A stretch of 64,000 bases of DNA from Rhypophila decipiens (taxonomy: Eukaryota; Ascomycota; Sordariomycetes; Sordariales; Naviculisporaceae), in assembly GCA_033297075.1 (NCBI GenBank), contig MU858173.1, positions 48,961-112,960 of the forward strand, read 5' to 3'. Made by a program: the position numbers and the translations under genes. Every line of letters starts with the position of its first letter. Within the stretch, counting starts at the first letter, position 1. Of the stretch, positions 33,126 through 44,557 are shown one piece after another. Under the pieces are notes generated by a model that searched no databases, was not told where the DNA came from, and saw only the letters and a list, made by a program, of their open reading frames with translations.

Positions 33126-33549
33126 GATTAAATGTCAGACGGTGGTTTTAGCGGCGGGGATTACCATGAGCTGCGGCACAACTATTGGATAATAGATGTG
33201 GGGCGGTTGTACAACGGCATAAATATACCACCTGACCAATCACAGCCCCAGCTCGGACCTCCTGGTTGCCTGAGAAGTGGAGAAATTCCGATTTATAAAC
33301 AAACGTCATCAGTGTTGCTCGACTTCATCCAAACAACATCACAACCAAATCATATCGAATCAAACAACAACATCATCGCCATCAACACATTAGAGTGTCA
33401 TAACTGCTTCAATCATTTGTACCAGAGCGAGATCCAAGTAGACGTGCTCTTGTTACGACTCCCGCAGAGGCCTCCGCATGCACTCGGCTGGTCCACAGTG
33501 CATGACTCCACCATCCCGGCATCGATCATCCCACCTTGACCTGGACGTG

Positions 33550-35967
33550 ATGTCGGAGAAAGGTGCTCTCCTGGGCGTCGCCGAGCCTCAAAGACCGGGT
33601 ATCAGCAGGTGCCAGCGGTTCAGGAGGAATGCCGTCGTCTTCTTGTTCTACGCCCTGTCGGGTCTCACGGTGATTCAGTTGATCTACATGGCCAGGAACC
33701 ACATCCGACCAACCGCAATCAGACCCGTTGGGCCCGCGGTTCCCTCAAGTTCTGAAGACATATGTATGACACCCGCGTGTGTCCATGCCGCATCCGAAAT
33801 TCTGTACAACCTCTCGCCAAACTACAAGGATATTGATCCTTGCACCGACTTTGAGGAGCTCGTTTGCGGTGGTTGGAGGGAGCGCCATGATCTCCGTCCC
33901 GACCAAGGCGATGCCTTCACGGGTACTACCATGTCGGAGAACTCGCAGCAACTGCTTCGCCACATCCTTGCGGGGCCCTATCCCAATGCCTCTCACCACT
34001 CGTCCTTCTCGCCCATGAGGCTCGCTGCCACCAGCAAATCGGCAGATGAGGCCAACTTTGAGAAGCTTGCTGCCGCCTACGATGCTTGCTTGGATGAGAA
34101 GACCATCGAGAAACTTGACACAGTCCCATTGACGGCAATCCTCAACCAGATCATCATGACCTTCCCACTCGAAGAACCCAAGTCAATCAACACCCTCGCC
34201 GAGACCGTCCTTCTCCTGGCCCAATACGGAGTCTCGGCTTTGATCTCTCCAAGCGCGGATGCAGATGATACCGACCCCGATGTTGTGGTCGTCAAAGTCT
34301 TTCCTCCTTGGACATTTGGCCTTCCAGCCCAGGAGCGATATGAGGATGATGCACTTGTTGCGAAGTACAAGGACGTCGTGGCAGAGACACTGGGCCAGTT
34401 GATGCCCGACCAGACTCGGGACGTTTTGGATGCCGTCGTTGACTTTGAGAAGAAGCTTGCTGCTGCTTCTCCCAACGTAGCGGACCGTCTAGATGTCACG
34501 GTACGTTTCCTTCTTCTACACTTCTCCTAGGGGCGGATCTTCATCATGTTCAGTTGTAACCCTTGACTAACGTTTTACAAGAAAACCTACAACCCAATGT
34601 CCTTGAAGGAGGCTTCTGATCTGACTCCCAAGATTGACCTGAGCCGTATTATTTCAGCTCTTGGCAATGGGCAGGAGGTGAACCGTTTGATCGTCGCCTC
34701 GCCAAAGTACATGAAAGACTTGCAGTCCATCTTGGACGAAACAGACCGGCGGGTCCTGCAAAGTTATTTTCTCTGGAAGGCGGTTCAGGCCTTCTACCAG
34801 TATGTTTCGTCGCCTCTTCTCAAACCGTACAAGCGCTTTGAAAATGTGCTTGCCGGAAAGGTGTGTTTACTTCTTGCTCTCTGCCGTTCTGAACTCGTCT
34901 TAACATTTTGCTAGGCACCCGAGTCCGAGCCAGAGAGATGGCGGACATGTGTCAACCACGTCGACGACGGTCTTGGTTGGATTCTTTCTCGCTTCTTTGT
35001 TGAGAAAGCCTTCTCAGCAGACGCCAAGAAATTTGGAGACCAGATAGTCTCTGACATCAAGGACCTGTTTGTCCAGAAGCTGAAGAACGCCGATTGGATG
35101 GACGACAAGACCACCTCCAAGGCCATTGAAAAGGTGCACAACATTATACAAAAGATCGGCTACCCGACCGAGAGCCCCAACATCATGGACCCCGAGAGTC
35201 TTGCCGCTTTCTACCGGACCGTCAACATCAGCCCCGATACGTACTTCGCCAACGCTTTGCAGATGAGCTCGTTCGCCGTCACGGACGAGTGGTCTGCTCT
35301 GGGCAAGCCCGTCGATCGCAACAGATGGGGCATGTCTGTGCCCACCGTCAACGCGTACTACAACCCTCCCGGCAATGAGATAGTCTTCCCCGCTGGAATC
35401 ATGCAGTTTCCCGTGTTTGACGTCGACGTGCCCGCTTATTTATCATACGGCGCTTTCGGGTCCGTTGCAGGCCACGAGCTCTCGCACGCCTTCGACTCGA
35501 CGGGCCGCCATTACGACCAGAACGGCAACCTCACCGACTGGTGGACCAACACGACGGTCAAGGCATTCGAAGAGAGGGCAGAGTGCTTCGTCGACCAATA
35601 CGCCAACTTTAGCATCCCTGGCCCAGACGGGAAACGCTTGCACGTGAATGGAAAGTTGACGCTGGGCGAGAACATTGCCGATGCGGGCGGTTTGTCGGCC
35701 TCGTTCCAGGCTTGGAAGATCCGCGCCAAGGAGAAGGCGAACGCGCATCTCCCCGGCCTGAGCAATTTCTCGCAGGAGCAGCTCTTTTTTGTCAGTTATG
35801 CGAATTGGTGGTGTGGCACGTCGACTCTGGACACTGCCATCAATCGCATCTATATGGATCCGCATGCCCCCAAATGGGCGAGGGTCTTGGGGACGATGGC
35901 CAATAGTCGTGAGTTTAGGGAGAGTTTTGAGTGCAAGAGCGAGGAGCCCACTTGTGCGCTTTGGTAA
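33550..35967 (+). CDS. M13 (neprilysin-like) membrane metalloendopeptidase
   Basis: Exons end at 34500, then run 34582..34860 and 34915..35967; introns are 34501..34581 (GTACGT..AAG) and 34861..34914 (GTGTGT..TAG). Starting at ATG 33550 gives 760 residues; the frame is open to an ATG at 33478 (784 residues), whose context is weaker. A signal anchor lies at about residues 27-48 (NAVVFLFYALSGLTVIQLIY), predicting a type II membrane protein. The N-terminal M13 domain begins DPCTDFEELVCGGW. The zinc site is HELSH (codons at 35473-35487), with the third ligand in GENIADAGG (Glu at 35668), preceded by NAYYNPPGNEIVFPAGIMQ. The terminal C-x-x-W resembles other neprilysins. All catalytic residues are present. 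Confidence 0.93.
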
Positions 35968-36347
35968 GGGGATGAGTGGGAGAGGTGGCCGGTCCATGGG
36001 AGAGAGTGGAAATAACCGGGGCGCGTATACAGTTTATGACAGGAATTGTAAATCAGATGCTTCTCACGGTTTTTGGCCGGATCTTTACCGACGCACCTGG
36101 TTCCTGTGCTTGACTCCCCATTCTCTTAATCGGATGTCGAAACGATGACCTTGTTAACGGAAGGAGCTTCTGTAGACCGGATAAAAGTCGGCATTGAGTG
36201 GATGGGATGAGAGGCGACACTTTCGTCTCACCAGAGATGGTAACCGTGTTAGAGGATCCATATATACCTGCATCTAAATATTTACAAGGACTGTTTACTT
36301 TTCGTTGCTCCAATACCCCAAATGTCGTGCCGACAGAACAACTACGC
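35968..36347. other. Short convergent intergenic region
   Basis: Tail-to-tail between the M13 peptidase and DHODH genes; no gene seen. Confidence 0.6.
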
Positions 36348-37808
36348 TCATACAGCCTTCGTCAAGGCCTTCTTCTCGGCAATTTGCTGCCTCATCTCGC
36401 TCTTAATCCTGGTAATAGTTCCCGACCCACCATATACCAGCCCGGTATAAACCATAGCCACGCTAGCACCAGCATTGAGCACCTTGAGAGCTTGCTTGCC
36501 ATTGGTGATACCTCCCGTGGCAAACAGGACCTTTTGCGCAACCCCCTCACCAGCATGAAGCGAATACGCGTCCAACATCTTGCGGTACCGTCCCACCAAG
36601 TTCAACGTCTGATCGAACAGCGCTGGGCCAGAATATCCGCCTTCCTCTTGCAACGCGAGCTGTTCCTTGTTGCCGAGGACAAGACCCTGTGGTACTACAT
36701 TCCTCCGTCTGGTGGTGTTGCCCACAATGACGCCGTCGACTCCGCTCTCCCAGACCGCCTGGACGACACCCTCTATCTGCGAATCGTCGTCCTCGTCGGG
36801 GGAGACCTTGACCATGACCTTGGGCTTTTGTCTCCTGTCCGTGCGTCTTGCCTCGTCCACCACCGCGCCGAGGAGTCTCGTCAGGGGCTCGGTCGCTTGG
36901 AGGTCTCGCAGGCCGGGGGTATTCGGACTGCTGACGTTTACGACCAATACGTCGGCGTAAGGAGCGAGTCTGTTGACGCAGTAGACATAGTCTTTGATCA
37001 CAGCATTGACGTCTTTCTCATTGGTCGACTTGTTCTTGGCAATCTGGACAAGGAGGAGCTTGCCAGGATGAAGACTACCTGGGGGGATTCCACCAGTGTT
37101 GCCTTCTTTAATGTCTTGCTCGGTGAGACCCAGACCGAGGGCTATTTTGCGCAGACGATCTCGTAATCGCGCTGCCATGGCGTCGGCGCCTCGTGAGTTA
37201 AGGCCGTATCGGTTGATCATGCCGTCTAGGGTGGGCACGCGGAAGACGCGCGGCTTGGGATTGCCATCTTGTGGGAAGGGCGTGCACCCGCCTACTTCGA
37301 CTACACCTGCACCGAGGGCAAATAGGGGATTGGGGATGTCGGCGTTTTTGTCGAGTCCGGCCGAGATGCCGATAGGGTTCTGGAGTTCCGTGCCAAAGAC
37401 GGTCACTGTGAGGGGCTGTGTCTCGTCGGCTGAGGAGAGGCGCTCGCGCGGGTGGAGGTTGACATTGTAGAGTGTCTTGAGGGCTTCGGTGCCGGCGTGG
37501 TGGGCATCTTCGGCGTCGGGGAAGAGGAAGCGGATGAGAGGGGGGACGGCCCAGCGGTGGAAGGATGCGCGGGTGTCGGTTGCGTAGTAGTAGGTCAGGT
37601 AGATGGTTGCGCCGATGGTCGTACCAAATAGGAAGAGCCTTGCCCTGGAAACAAGAGGCGGAGAGGAGCTGGTCGAGGAGGAGGTGGATGTTGAGGCAGT
37701 GCGTCGAGATGCAGGACTACGGTGGGGGAAAGAGGAAGGCCGAGGAGCTACGCGCGATCGTAATACACTGGAAAGAGACTGTCGACTCCGTAGATATGGA
37801 CTTGCCAT
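36348..37808 (-). CDS. Dihydroorotate dehydrogenase, mitochondrial class 2
   Basis: A single-exon ORF from ATG 37808 (MASPYLRSRQSLSSVLRSRV) gives 486 residues. The Ser/Arg-rich N-terminus looks like a mitochondrial presequence and is followed by one membrane segment (LFLFGTTIGATIYLTYYYA), the arrangement of inner-membrane class 2 enzymes. FMN/substrate motifs are clear: NPIGISAGLDKNAD, EVGGCTPFPQDGNPKPRVFR, NRYGLNSRGAD, VNVSSPNTPGLR, KVSPD, NTTRR, YSGPALF and FATGGI. It oxidises dihydroorotate to orotate with quinone in pyrimidine synthesis. The frame is open upstream of 37808 without need. It is convergent with the M13 gene. Confidence 0.95.
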   Translation of the reverse strand: MASPYLRSRQSLSSVLRSRVAPRPSSFPHRSPASRRTASTSTSSSTSSSPPLVSRARLFLFGTTIGATIYLTYYYATDTRASFHRWAVPPLIRFLFPDAEDAHHAGTEALKTLYNVNLHPRERLSSADETQPLTVTVFGTELQNPIGISAGLDKNADIPNPLFALGAGVVEVGGCTPFPQDGNPKPRVFRVPTLDGMINRYGLNSRGADAMAARLRDRLRKIALGLGLTEQDIKEGNTGGIPPGSLHPGKLLLVQIAKNKSTNEKDVNAVIKDYVYCVNRLAPYADVLVVNVSSPNTPGLRDLQATEPLTRLLGAVVDEARRTDRRQKPKVMVKVSPDEDDDSQIEGVVQAVWESGVDGVIVGNTTRRRNVVPQGLVLGNKEQLALQEEGGYSGPALFDQTLNLVGRYRKMLDAYSLHAGEGVAQKVLFATGGITNGKQALKVLNAGASVAMVYTGLVYGGSGTITRIKSEMRQQIAEKKALTKAV

Positions 37809-38437
37809 TGTGAATTGGCCTCGCTGGACTAGCCAGCGGTCAATGGCTTTGGGTTGAATGAGCGTGGGGATATTGAGGTCTTTTGGCGATCCGGATCGTG
37901 AGTTCAGGCGGGATGACGGCGAGCTGAGCTGTGCTGAGGCGCTAGCTTCTAGCATGTCCGAGCCTAAAAGTTGGTGCGGCGGGCCATAGCGTCATCGGAA
38001 CTTTGAAACCCCGCCAGCTGAAATTCTGCACCCTGGCTGTGGTTGGCAGTTGGCGAGACTGGTCATTACGGATACAGAACACAGAACATCAATCCGATGA
38101 TTCTCGATTTCCCATCCTCGAACATCGATCCGAATCAAGGTGGTGGTGTAAGGGCACGCGGATCATGATATTCTCATATTCAGGGCCGCCCTTTCAGCAT
38201 CATCACTGTACTCGCACCTCAACAGGCAGAGGTGGAGCCATGGGATTGCTCGAATCGAATGCGTTCTAGGATACCGGTACGTAACTCGGCGACATTCAGT
38301 AACCATCCAGACTCTATGAACGCCTACCAAACTCTAACCCAAATACGCGCCCCATAAGTTAGCCGCTCTAATGCAATGCAGGCGAACCATACTCTATATG
38401 CAGGTATCCAAGCCACCCAGACATGCTGATAAGAACA
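37809..38437. other. Intergenic upstream of DHODH
   Basis: Promoter region of the DHODH gene and 3' flank of the Mpv17-like gene; no supported ORF. Confidence 0.55.
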
Positions 38438-39329
38438 CTATGCGACCATTTTCTCTATCCTTGGGGTGTCCAGCTTTTCCGCGACCGGCTTCGCGCCCTC
38501 CTCCGCCATGCGATTCAGGAAGCTCAAATATGTCTGCCACCCGACCGCGATAAAGCCCGAGAATAACGACCGATACTCGAGTGGGACGAATGCGAACATG
38601 AAGGCCGTGACTGCCGGCCACAGCTTGCACGAGTTGACGACGCTGACGGGGACAGTCTTCTTCACGCGCTCCCATATCTGCGCAGCGTTGTCGCCCGCGA
38701 GTAACGCCTGCATGCCAAAGAAGTACGTGTTGAAGACGGGCGTGAAGCATATCTGGTTCACGACGACCTTGGTAACGAGCGAGAGGATGCGCGACGAGTA
38801 GTTGAAGCTATGCGACAACCAGACGAACCTGGTTCGTTGTTGCGGTAATTAGCGCAAGGTCTCGGCAGGCTCCTGGCGCATGACCTACCAGTTGTAACCA
38901 GGGATCGATGATATTCCTCCGATTACGAGCGACCGTACTGTCCGTGTCGGATCATAATCTTTGCCTCCCATGTTTTGCGCCGACACTGTTTGTCCCACGT
39001 CAGCATTCCCGCAAGTAGTATCGTCCGCTCTGGAAGCACCCACAGTCGGAAAATAGGTAGATAACCAGTGAACTGCAAAACTGCGTCACATACGGCCTCT
39101 TCCGTTGTGATCGGGCATACGCCTGGGCTGCCCGGGTCAGGGGTCCCAGCCGCTGCCAAAAGGGGAGAGTCGGGACATTGTTCGGCGTCGGGATCGGATC
39201 GTCTTTTCTTGCGCCGGTCTTGGGATCGTTCTTGGAGGATTGCGCTCGACGTTGCTGTTGAACCTGTCGCAGAAGATTGCCTTGTCGTCGGAGGACGGTC
39301 CGTAAGTGTCCCGTTGCGCTCACCGCCAT
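38438..39329 (-). CDS. Mpv17/PMP22 family membrane protein
   Basis: Three exons: 39329..39044, 38985..38889 and 38828..38438; introns 39043..38986 (GTGGGT..CAG) and 38888..38829 (GTAGGT..CAG). The product is 257 residues. The N-terminus is basic (MAVSATGHLRTVLRRQGNLL), compatible with mitochondrial import. Family landmarks in order: AYARSQRKRPYVTQ, SDLSAQNMGG.DYDPTRTVR, GGISSIPGYNWFVWL, NQICFTPVFNTYFFGMQALL, and a WPAVTAFMFAFVPLEYR...WQTYLSFLN C-terminus. Mpv17/PMP22 proteins are small four-helix proteins of inner mitochondrial or peroxisomal membranes; Sym1 is the yeast mitochondrial member. Which organelle is inferred from the N-terminus only. Confidence 0.9.
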
Positions 39330-40189
39330 TACACTGCGATTTTCTCGGGTCCGCCGTCGAAGTTGTCCTGCCCTATCCCGTTTCCAGTTCACTTGTCTCG
39401 TACACGTCTCGTGGCGGGCGATAGTTGCAACGCTCGTATAGTGACCCGCATCGCTTTGCTTGGGACGGCTGTGAGGGTGTTGTTGGTTTGAGGAGAGGTT
39501 CTTCGTCACAAAGGCGAGAAAGGGAGTCAGATTGCTGAGTCGTGGTCAATGTTGGTCAGAGGTCCCCCGCTAGACTTGTAACAGCGTCGCTGCCCGAGGC
39601 CAAGCGGTGCTAGCCCCACACCGTCATCCAGCGCTGGAATGGTGCGAGATTTTTGTGGTGCTGGGTGCCGTTTCCCGGTTTGGGGGCATTGCCGGTAACG
39701 GCCCGCCAATTTGTAACTGCCACATGACCACTTACCACGATAGCACTTTCCAAGTCTCTACCTGAGAATAGGAACCATTCTACATATCAATTTGGCATCA
39801 ATGGGGAATTTCATTGTTAGGATCTGGATCGTGGAGAAAGTCCGCTGGGTCTCCGCAATCCCGAACAGCAAGCCACCAGCACGCGGGGTTACCAGGCCAT
39901 CAATGCCAAGACAAGAGTCAACAAACACCCCTTTCAATGTCAACTCCGACTCAGGGGCTAGGATATATCCTTTGCACTTTGAGCTACATTCAATGACAAT
40001 ACCAGAAAGAAAGTATTGGAAGCACTCTTTATCATCAAACGTTGCGGATCATGCCAAAATATACTAGGACAATACGGACTGTTATTGTCAAGGAAAGCAA
40101 ACTCAGTATAATAAATACAAGGCGGCCGGGCCCAAGGAAGAGTTATATTTTCACTTTCACTCGCCTTAGAATCTACACAAAACTCCAGA
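39330..40189. other. Intergenic, no gene seen
   Basis: Upstream of the Mpv17-like gene and downstream of GT25; only short frames without domains. Confidence 0.5.
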
Positions 40190-40284
40190 TCAGTCCTCCG
40201 TCTTCTTATCAGGAAACTGGTCCACAAACCCATCCGTCTTGCCATCCATGAGCGCCTCCAGATTCATCCTCACGCTCCACCGAA

Positions 40285-41490
40285 TCATATCGTCAGTCCC
40301 TTCTCCCTATACCCGCCCTTGTGATTCCCAATATCACTAGCATGCGAAGTCGGTCCCACGGCCCTATGATGCTGGAAATATCCGGGCTGGGCAGTCAGAC
40401 ATTTATGCGCCTTCCGTCCTGCTTTGCCTCCTTCACAAAAGAATCTCAACAGGATATCAAATCCGTCGCTTACGTCCTTGAGCGCGAGTTCGTACAATAA
40501 TTTGCGTGCTCCGCGCTGCGATATTGCGTATCCTAATGAGCAGACCCCTTCCTGGGTGTGGTGGATCGCTCGCGTGTGCTCGGGATAATCTTGGACGAGG
40601 GTAAAAGGTTTGTTCAGCGACCAGAGGTTCCCTTTCGGCGGGACGGTGACGTCGTCAAAGTGTATAACCCGACCTTTGGGAAGTTTGTCGTGATTCGGAC
40701 GGTCAAAGGGGAAGGTCACGCCGCAGTGGCCTAGCCAGAGGAGGTCCCAGTCGTCACCGTAGGGAGAGACGATCGGGGCGATGGTAGATGGCAGGTTGTC
40801 GAATTTGATTGTTGGGATCTGGTTTGGCATCGAGTCGGGCGGCTGATTGAAGGTTGGGTCGACGTATCTTGGGGAGGATGAAGACGAGGACGAAAGAGGT
40901 TGCGTCAGAGCGCGAGAGGCGAGCGAGAAGTCGTAGAGTTGTTGCTTAAGGCGAATGTCCCAGTCTACATCGTCTTCGAGAATTAGTGCGGAAGAGAGGT
41001 TTCTGTGAACGATTTCTTGGACGGCGTTCATATGGGCTCGCCATGAGCCGATCGAGGCATTGCCGATCCGGGATTGGTCCTTTCCGATGGGAATGGCTTT
41101 GTCGGGGACGGTGTCGCCTTTTACGCCGTCGATGAAGTCTATTTCCATGTTGGAGACCGCGGCTTGGAGGATTATGCCATCTCGTCTGTCTGTTCGTGTG
41201 GGGAGTCCTATGACAAAGATCTTTTCGAACTGTTGACGGTGTCAGTGGTAATTTCAATCAAAAGGGTGATGATAGTTGAGCACCGGGGAACGGCATACTC
41301 CAAGTGTGCTGTTAAAGATGTCGCTATTCGGTGGTTTCCCTGTTCTCCCGAAACGCCTCAGCTCAGCCGGTCTTCCTCCGAGCCCGTTCAAGCCGGGATT
41401 TCTACCATGGAAAAAGAATAAAAGGAGAATAGATGTGAGGATTGCGCCCACTATTATTTGGCTTCGTGTTGGAGGCTGTCGAGATATCAT
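40285..41490 (-). CDS. Glycosyltransferase family 25 protein, C-terminal frameshift
   Basis: Exon 1 is 41490..41299 (MISRQPPTRSQ, then a signal anchor IIVGAILTSILLLFFFHGRN); exon 2 is 41229..40285; intron 41298..41230 (GTATGC..ACAG). The join gives NSTLG-FEKIFVIGLPTRTDRR, the conserved GT25 start. ILEDDVDW provides the acidic motif, and GHCGVTFPF, EGVCSLGYAISQRGARKLL and HKGGYREKGLT follow. The written frame stops at 40285, but one frame over the family sequence continues (IRWSVRMNLEALMDG) to TGA 40190-40192. One base appears to be missing near 40290, so the last 33 or so residues are lost. Likely a Golgi type II membrane protein. The acceptor sugar is unknown. Confidence 0.85.
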
Positions 41491-43107
41491 CTTGGTCTCC
41501 ACAGCAAGTGTCTTGCACGTTCAGCTACTGTGAAGACCATTTCAAACCCAGAGAGCGCAGAGTCCGTGGTTCAAAAGACCAGGAATGCCATTCCATTTAA
41601 GCAGTGGCCCGGATCGAAGCAGCGTGGGGGTGGGTTCAAACCCAGAAACGCATGACGGTACGACCCAGCAATCGCACATGTTCCGTGCAGGGTGCCAAAA
41701 TTCGAGATGTGTGCCAGGGGCCCGGAAATCAATGGGCTGACTGCGCCCATCATCATGATGTGCTCAGTCGTCGCGGGACTGGTAATAATACGGAATAATA
41801 ATAGAGGGGCATTGTCAAACTTGGAACTGTGATTCCACATCGGCAAGGCAACCTGATTCGGTGCTAGCATCATCTTTGCTGAATGTGACCAAAAACAACG
41901 AATTTATCCCCGGAAATGAATGACACTGTGACTCCCCGACGTCTGCTGAGAACGGATGAGACGCTGAGAGCTCGGAGGTATCATCACTTCAAAAGGGATT
42001 CAGAGCACGAATCTCATCCTTGATTGGCCTGGTTAGATATACCAATGCTGAAGAACCTCAACACCATGCCCCCTTGATTCTAGACCCTCGAGATGATAAC
42101 CGCGGTCCGCATATGCAATGCGGCGGCACTACGAGTGTGACTCTGGATAGAGCCAGCAAAGTTGCAGACCAGGACTGGCTGCGCCGCCCTCGGGTCGACA
42201 GCCAGGATCAGTTGAACATGACTAGAAACAGGGGGAATGGACTACCCATTGATCCATTCAAAGGGAAACTAATGCACTTCACAACGCTTGTCAGTGGGCT
42301 TGGCGTGCCCGAACTTGGGACCAACATTCCCACGGTCCACGGTTGACACCGATGTTTTAACGGACGGTACCACACGTGCACAATCTGCGATATGAGATAG
42401 TGTACCGATAAGATGTTAACCTGAAACGGTGTAATCTGTATGATAGGATGGACAATTTCCCAAAATACCACCGAACATAGTAATATCTTGCATGTAAGAT
42501 TGGAAGTGCTTTTTTGCCTGATAAAAGGACAAGCCATGTACTATTTATACCGGGTTTAAGCCCCCTTTCTTGGCGAAAGATCTTATATCCGGTTTGGGCC
42601 GAAGAGGTCAGGAGAAACAACTGTTTTACAGAGTAGTTATTGACCAGTCTAGGAACATGGGGCATCGGAATATTAGAGCAAGATGTGATGTACTTAAAAA
42701 GTGGCTCACCTCAGCGTCCAAAGCATTCTGATGATGCTGCTTGACGGGTTAGCCAAGTGGATAAAACGATATGTCGGATATAGTCATAATCTCTTACCTT
42801 GGGTGTCGAAGAGGCAAAAGACACATTCAATTTCTCTTCACTGTGAGAAGCCAGCAATTAAAAGTAGAAGATAAATACAGAAACAGGACAAATTTCACCT
42901 CGAACTGGCAGTCATATCAACGCTAGCTGCCAAAATATCGTGACTTAGAACTACGGATATAACGGGGGATTTGCCCCGCTTTTCAGGGGTTACAGGAGCC
43001 AAGGAGAAATATGTGCGCGCCCCGCGTCAACACTTGATGACACCAACCACAATTCCAACCGCTTCAATCATACAACTGATCACCCACCCCGCGATACATG
43101 TACTAAA
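41491..43107. other. Intergenic, no gene seen
   Basis: About 1.6 kb; short ORFs only, with AT-rich parts at about 42350-42960. Confidence 0.5.
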
Positions 43108-43584
43108 ATGCCCCTCGACCTGGATGAGTTCATCACCGACATAACGGCCGGCCGCGAGAAGGGGAAAGAATGTACCCCCTATATCAGGGTAGCCATGTGC
43201 GCCCTGGTGGCTTCAGGTGCCCTCAGTGAAAAAGCCGTGGCGCGAAAGTTTCGCGTCTCGGACGCCACAGTTCGACACACCATTCGACACTGGAAAGCCC
43301 ACAAGAACTTTGACTCGAGCAAACGGAGCGGGAGACCGAGGAAGGATGCCAAAGGCAAAGGGGACTCGTCCAACGCTGGCGGCGTCGGCGTCGACGCCGA
43401 CGCCGACGGGGAAATTCAGCAACTTGACGAGGGCGATACCACCATGTATGACACGACTGCTGCTGAGACGACGATACCACAAATATCCGAAGTACCAGAA
43501 ACAAGCACTCCCACATCGGAAGCGGCGAGGGAAGCGAGTATTCAGAACATCATGAACCAGGACTCCAGGAGCCCTCTGTTTTGA
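43108..43584 (+). CDS. Transposase-type helix-turn-helix protein without catalytic domain
   Basis: A 158-residue ORF starts at ATG 43108. Residues of about 25-75 form a Tc1/mariner-type HTH (VASGALSEKAVARKFRVSDA, then TVRHTIRHWKAHK). It is followed by the linker typical of such transposases, KRSGRPRKD, which is also an AT-hook-like GRP core. The rest is acidic, Thr/Glu-rich and low-complexity (VDADADGE). No DDE domain follows within 900 bp. It could be a truncated transposase or a DNA-binding protein derived from one. The start context (AAAATGC) and lack of stops favour a maintained ORF. It lies 310 bp from a 22-bp minisatellite. Confidence 0.6.
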   Translation: MPLDLDEFITDITAGREKGKECTPYIRVAMCALVASGALSEKAVARKFRVSDATVRHTIRHWKAHKNFDSSKRSGRPRKDAKGKGDSSNAGGVGVDADADGEIQQLDEGDTTMYDTTAAETTIPQISEVPETSTPTSEAAREASIQNIMNQDSRSPLF

Positions 43585-43896
43585 GTTCCGCGCTAAGCAT
43601 TGTCTGTAGGTTCTTCCCATTCCTGTAAGAATGTGATCTCTTACCTAACATATGGAAATAGAGAAAGCAAGACGATGATGTAACTAGCAAAGCCGTATAG
43701 GCGTCGAGACGACTCGGATTCGACCTTGCGAGTCCTATTAGAACAATGGATTCTGTAATAAGCAACTGCTAATGTCAAAAACTCGACCTTTTCGCAGCAG
43801 CTTTGCAGTTGAGGATTAGAGACACCGTTAATATAAGCGCCTAATATTCAGGCAACACTACTCTCGTACACAGGCACCAGTCCAATTTCACTTTTC
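43585..43896. other. Intergenic, no gene seen
   Basis: 3' flank of the HTH gene leading into the minisatellite; AT-leaning. Confidence 0.5.
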
Positions 43897-44039
43897 AAGG
43901 CATTTATTCCAACTAGTTAGGGCATTTATGTCAGTCAGACAAGGCATTTATTCTAGCTAGTCAAGGCATTTATTCCAGCCAGTCAAGGCATTTATTCTAG
44001 CTAGTTAAGGTCTTTATTCCAGCTAGTTGATGCATTTAT
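43897..44039 (+). repeat. 22-bp minisatellite, six to seven units (locus 3 of 3)
   Basis: Units read aaggcatttattc(c/t)agctag plus t(t/c), in register for six copies with a degraded seventh. Same unit as 26639-26836, in the same orientation. Confidence 0.9.
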
Positions 44040-44557
44040 GAGTTCGTTGCTCTCCCGTTGGGCTCTTTGGAGGAAGATGATTGGTTCAGTTTATTTGAGA
44101 AAAACACCGCGACTATACTGGCTACTGTTTTCTGCCCGACCTTCTTCTTCTCGACTGATCGCCCTTTTATGGTTCAAAATCCTTCGTCTGACACTCCCTT
44201 TACAACCAGATATACCCACATAGACCCGACTTCATACGATGCATCACCTCGTTTCTGGACAGTGTGGGTGGTCGTAACAAGATCTGTGGGTGTTACGAGG
44301 CGTGTGGGGGTATGCAAGTAACTTCCCCAATTCGGGTTGTCTGGTGATAAATTCCAATGCGGGAGTTCCAGGACGTCTAATGGTGTGAGATTTGGCCGTC
44401 CTAGCAGGCTTTGGACTTTCAATGGTATATGGTCCATAATACTGCCAACTAGTTCTGTTGGGTTCTGTCTTCCCATCCACCTGCGGATTCAGGGCGCCAT
44501 GATTTGGCGGATGCGTTTGATGGGGGCGCAGCCTACGCGGGCTGGCCTTAGAAAAGC
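44040..44557. other. Intergenic; possible C-terminal continuation of the next gene
   Basis: The minus-strand frame 44244-44561 opens one base out of register with the stop of the gene at 44558 and is Pro/Arg/His-rich. It may be a frameshifted tail of that gene or chance. Confidence 0.3.

Noticed and set aside
36198..37166. 322-codon + strand ORF
   Set aside because: Lies antisense inside the DHODH gene and is explained as a shadow of its codon bias.
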